Of a stretch of DNA of 18,613 nucleotides, positions 15,749 through 18,613 are shown piece after piece. The DNA is from Pseudomonadota bacterium (GTDB lineage Bacteria > Pseudomonadota > Alphaproteobacteria > Caulobacterales > Caulobacteraceae). Location of the stretch: the NCBI GenBank assembly GCA_023445955.1, contig JAEXJH010000220.1:1-18613 (forward strand), in the 5' to 3' direction. The notes under the pieces are model-generated. The model was not told where the DNA came from. It did no database searches and saw only the letters and a program-made list of their open reading frames with translations. Numbering within the stretch: position 1 is the stretch's first letter; every line of letters begins with the position of its first letter. The position numbers and the translations under genes are program-made.

Positions 15749-17935
15749 ATGAAAACGCTGGGCAACCTTGCCTTGATCACGCCGCTCATCCTCATGAGCG
15801 CCACGGGGGCCTATGCCCGCGAGACGGCGGCGCCGACGAACCGCCCCGAGACCAACGTCATTCCCGAGGTCGTGGTCACCGCCCGCAAACGCAGTGAAAC
15901 CGCACAGTCGGTCCCCGCCACCGTCCAGGTGGTCGACCAGGAAAAGCTCGAGCGCGCGGCGGTCTCCAGCTTCCGCGACCTGACTCGGGTCGCGCCGGGA
16001 CTGAACATCTCCAACGCCCCCAGTCCCAACCAATTCGCCGTCACGATCCGCGGCCTGGGCTCCAAGCCCGGCAACCCGTCGTTCGACAGCTCGGTGTCGC
16101 TGTTCGTGGACGGCGTCTTCACGCCCCGGGCGCGCGAGTTCTCCACGGCGCTGTTCGACATCAAGGGCCTGGAGATGATCCGCGGCACCCAGGCCGCCCT
16201 GCTCGGCAAGAACACCAGCCTTGGCGCGGTCAACCTGATCACCCGCAAGCCGGGCGAGACCTTCGCCGCCGATGCCCGCTATCTGCACGAATTCGAGCTG
16301 GGCTCGGACCGGATCGAGGGCGGGATCGACCTGCCGGTCAGCGACACCCTGAAGGTCCGCGTCTCGGGCCTCTACAACGACGAGACCGGGCCGATGCGCG
16401 ACCGCATCAGCGGCCAGAGGGGCGACAGCACCGTCGCCAAGGCCGGACGCATCGTGGCGGCCTGGACCCCCACCGACAGCGTCGACGTCACCGCCACCTA
16501 TCAGCTGCAGAAGAGCAAGTCGCACGGCCCCAACGCCGAGTTCATCAGCTACACCGCCATCGCCCAGGCCCTGGCGGCGGCCGGGGGCTATCCGGGCTCG
16601 CTGGATGCGAACCGCGATTACCAGACGGCCATGTACTCGCCGGCCATCGGCGGGGCCAGCAAGGGCGAGCTGGACGCCCAGCGCGCCGCCGTCACCGTCA
16701 ACTGGAAGCTGGGCGACTACATCCTGACCTCGCAGACCGGCTTCACCGGCTCCAAGAACACCGCCCAGGGCAACGTGGCCTATGTGCCAGGGAACCTGGC
16801 CCTACAGTATCTCGACGACAAGTCGTGGCAGTTCACCCAGGAAGTGCGACTGGTCTCGCCCGTCGGCCGCCGGCTCGAATACATCGTCGGCGCGCTCTAT
16901 CTGGACGGCCGCTATCGCAACGACACGCTGCAGACCACGCGCTATCCAGCCGCCGCCCCGGGCGCGCCGGCCATCGCCGGCTCGGAGAACACGCACTTCG
17001 ACCAGACCAACAAGGCCTACTCGGTCTTCGGCCAGGCCAACTACACGGTCGTCGGCGCGCTGAAGCTGAACACGGGCCTGCGCTTCACCAAGGAAGACAA
17101 GGACGTCGACATGGGCCGGGCCATACTGGTTCCCGGCGCCTATGCGGCCGTCATGCCGCCCTTCGCGCCGTTCAGCCAGTCGCGCTCGGAAGAGAGCACC
17201 GACGGCTCGGTGGGCCTCAGCTACGCCGTGTCACCGACCCTGCTGGTCTACGGCTCGTGGGGCCAAGGCACCAAGGCTGGCGGCTTCGCCCAGGCCGCCT
17301 CGCTGCTGAACAAGTCGGCCTACGAGCCTGAGGTCGCCAAGACCACCGAGGGCGGCTTCAAGCTGCAGCTGGACCAGCGCCGCTGGACGGTCAACGGCGC
17401 GGTGTTCCACACCACGGTGAAGGACTTCCAGCAGGTCACCTTCAACGGCACGAACTTCCTGGTCACCAACACCGACCTGAAGTCGAACGGCTTCGAGACG
17501 CAGATCCTGTGGGCCGCAGCGCCGGGCCTGGGGATCTTCTGGAACAACACCTACGCCAAGGCCCAGGACACCCGCGTCGGCGGCGACATCGCCTTCGCAC
17601 CGCGCTGGCAGGGCATCGTCGGAGCGTCGATCACGCGTCCGGTGTTCGACGGGCTGCGCGCCAGCGTCGACTTCGATCTGGAATACCGCTCCAGCCAAGC
17701 CGCCCAGGAGAAAGGCGTGGCCGTGCCGCGCATCGAGGCCTCGCAGCGGTTCAACGCCAGCATCGGCCTGGGCTCGCCGGCCCAGGGCTGGGACATCCGC
17801 CTGATCGGCAAGAACCTGAACGACGAGCATGCCCTGGGCTTCCTGTTCCCCGCCCCGCTGATGGGAGCCGGCAATGTCGTCGGCATCCCGACCAACCCGC
17901 GCACCGTCGCGCTGCAACTGAGCCTCAAGCGCTAG
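15749..17935 (+). CDS. TonB-dependent outer-membrane receptor (second)
   Basis: A 728-residue receptor. A signal peptide (MKTLGNLALITPLILMSATG then AYA) is followed by a TonB box-like PEVVVTARKRSE. Plug motifs include VPATVQVVDQEKL, TIRGLGSKPG, LFVDGVFTPRAREF and LEMIRGTQAALLGKNTSLGAVNLITR. The barrel follows, with LLVYGSWGQGTKAGGF near residue 500 and IRLIGKNLNDEHALGF near the end. It finishes LQLSLKR without the terminal aromatic residue common in such barrels. The ribosome site GGGAGGG lies 4 bases before the ATG. A promoter framed by two TetR-type operators precedes it, and a glutathione S-transferase follows after 20 bases, so the two probably form a TetR-controlled unit. It is not closely similar to the first receptor beyond family motifs. 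The ligand is unknown. Confidence 0.9.
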   Translation: MKTLGNLALITPLILMSATGAYARETAAPTNRPETNVIPEVVVTARKRSETAQSVPATVQVVDQEKLERAAVSSFRDLTRVAPGLNISNAPSPNQFAVTIRGLGSKPGNPSFDSSVSLFVDGVFTPRAREFSTALFDIKGLEMIRGTQAALLGKNTSLGAVNLITRKPGETFAADARYLHEFELGSDRIEGGIDLPVSDTLKVRVSGLYNDETGPMRDRISGQRGDSTVAKAGRIVAAWTPTDSVDVTATYQLQKSKSHGPNAEFISYTAIAQALAAAGGYPGSLDANRDYQTAMYSPAIGGASKGELDAQRAAVTVNWKLGDYILTSQTGFTGSKNTAQGNVAYVPGNLALQYLDDKSWQFTQEVRLVSPVGRRLEYIVGALYLDGRYRNDTLQTTRYPAAAPGAPAIAGSENTHFDQTNKAYSVFGQANYTVVGALKLNTGLRFTKEDKDVDMGRAILVPGAYAAVMPPFAPFSQSRSEESTDGSVGLSYAVSPTLLVYGSWGQGTKAGGFAQAASLLNKSAYEPEVAKTTEGGFKLQLDQRRWTVNGAVFHTTVKDFQQVTFNGTNFLVTNTDLKSNGFETQILWAAAPGLGIFWNNTYAKAQDTRVGGDIAFAPRWQGIVGASITRPVFDGLRASVDFDLEYRSSQAAQEKGVAVPRIEASQRFNASIGLGSPAQGWDIRLIGKNLNDEHALGFLFPAPLMGAGNVVGIPTNPRTVALQLSLKR
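17696..17732 (+). repeat. 37-base exact direct repeat, internal copy
   Basis: These bases in the receptor gene encode QAAQEKGVAVPR and recur exactly at 18577-18613, the last bases of the window, in the same reading phase. The base before each copy differs. Confidence 0.9.
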
Positions 17936-17955
17936 CCCCTGGAGACGAGCCCGCC

Positions 17956-18613
17956 ATGATCACGCTCTACCACGCGCCCATGGCGTGCTCGCTGGCCAGT
18001 CGCCTGGCCCTGGTCGCCGCCGACTTGCCGCACGAGGTCCGCCTCGTCGACACCGGCGGCGGCGAGACCCGCACGGCCGAGTACCTGGCGATCAATCCGG
18101 CCGGCAAGGTCCCGGCCCTGTCGGTGGACGGCCAGATCGTCACGGAGTCGGCGGCGATCCTGCCGTTGATCGCCGACCTCGCGCCGGCGGCCGGGCTGAT
18201 GCCCAGCGAACCGGTGGCCCGTGCTCAGGCCCAGGCGCTACTGGGCTTCATCGCCAGCACCGTGCATCCGCCCTTCACGCGCGCCATGTTTCCCGAGCGC
18301 TTCACCGACGGCGGCGATCCCGCGCCGGTGCGCGAGGCGGCGATCGCGTCGCTGACCCAGGCGCTGGGCGTGCTCGAGGCCCGCCTTGGCGACCGCGCCA
18401 CCTTGCTGGACGCCTTCAGCGTCTGCGACTTGTACGCCGCTGTGTTCCTGGCCTGGCGCATGGCCCCGGCCGTGCAAGGCCGCCTGCCCGCCTTCCCGGC
18501 TCTCGATCGCCTGCAGGCCGGCGTCTTCTCGCGGCCCGAGATGGGCGCGATCCTGATGCAGGATTTGGCCCAGCGACAAGCCGCCCAGGAGAAAGGCGTG
18601 GCCGTGCCGCGCA
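17956..18613 (+). CDS. Glutathione S-transferase, beta-class-like (3' end missing or chimeric)
   Basis: The frame opens at ATG 17956, preceded by CTGGAGACGAG as ribosome site, and runs off the window after 219 codons. The N-terminal thioredoxin-fold domain reads MITLYHAPMACSLASRLAL, with the cysteine at residue 11 placed as the active-site cysteine of beta-class enzymes. NPAGKVPAL supplies the cis-proline and TESAAIL the glutathione gamma-glutamyl contact. The C-terminal helical domain runs to about residue 207, the normal family length. From 18577 on the sequence is an exact copy of part of the receptor gene, so the last 12 residues are probably not true protein and the real stop is not seen. 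It is likely co-transcribed with the receptor and may act on an electrophilic or chlorinated substrate, which is inference. Confidence 0.88.
   Translation, partial: MITLYHAPMACSLASRLALVAADLPHEVRLVDTGGGETRTAEYLAINPAGKVPALSVDGQIVTESAAILPLIADLAPAAGLMPSEPVARAQAQALLGFIASTVHPPFTRAMFPERFTDGGDPAPVREAAIASLTQALGVLEARLGDRATLLDAFSVCDLYAAVFLAWRMAPAVQGRLPAFPALDRLQAGVFSRPEMGAILMQDLAQRQAAQEKGVAVPR
18577..18613 (+). repeat. 37-base exact direct repeat, copy at the window end
   Basis: This is identical to 17696-17732 and reaches exactly to the last base of the window. It is placed in the same phase inside the glutathione S-transferase frame. A coincidence with the sequence edge suggests a contig end at a shared k-mer or a misjoin rather than biology. 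Confidence 0.85.

Overview
The window is GC-rich, densely packed alphaproteobacterial DNA, most likely Caulobacter or a close relative (Caulobacterales). The support is two large TonB-dependent receptors beside catabolic genes, a LacI-type control gene, and one promoter resembling the Caulobacter housekeeping consensus. No rRNA, tRNA, CRISPR array, transposase or phage gene was seen, and no gap between genes exceeds about 225 bases.

Bases 173-11524 hold eight genes on the minus strand that read as one catabolic unit. In transcription order they are an aldo/keto reductase, an SsuD-like flavin-dependent monooxygenase, an FMN reductase, a TonB-dependent receptor, a GH31 sulfoquinovosidase, an anion-type MFS permease, GlpD and GlpK. 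Three junctions overlap or nearly touch. Facing away on the plus strand (11768-12751) is a YeiH-type putative sulfate/sulfite exporter, followed tail to tail by a LacI-family regulator (12748-13761).

Together these match the sulfoquinovose monooxygenase (sulfo-SMO) route for breakdown of the plant and cyanobacterial sulfolipid headgroup. The receptor and permease would bring in sulfoquinovosyl glycerol. The sulfoquinovosidase would split it into sulfoquinovose and glycerol. The FMN reductase/monooxygenase pair would release sulfite and leave 6-oxo-glucose, which the aldo/keto reductase reduces to glucose. GlpK and GlpD would process the glycerol, and the YeiH protein would expel the sulfur anion. 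The glycosidase keeps the residues known to read the sulfonate of sulfoquinovose, which is the strongest single support. Two related 14-base LacI-like operators lie at the two divergent promoters, so the LacI protein is probably the pathway switch.

Bases 13826-18613 hold a second, separately controlled accessory set: a TetR regulator, a divergent alpha/beta hydrolase with a probable Tat or anchor leader, a second TonB-dependent receptor, and a beta-class glutathione S-transferase cut by the window end. Two matching TetR-type palindromes flank a predicted promoter before the receptor. The substrate is unknown.

The left edge holds the tail of a probable phytanoyl-CoA-dioxygenase-type gene with a good terminator. 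The last 37 bases exactly duplicate an internal piece of the second receptor gene, which suggests a contig end or misjoin.
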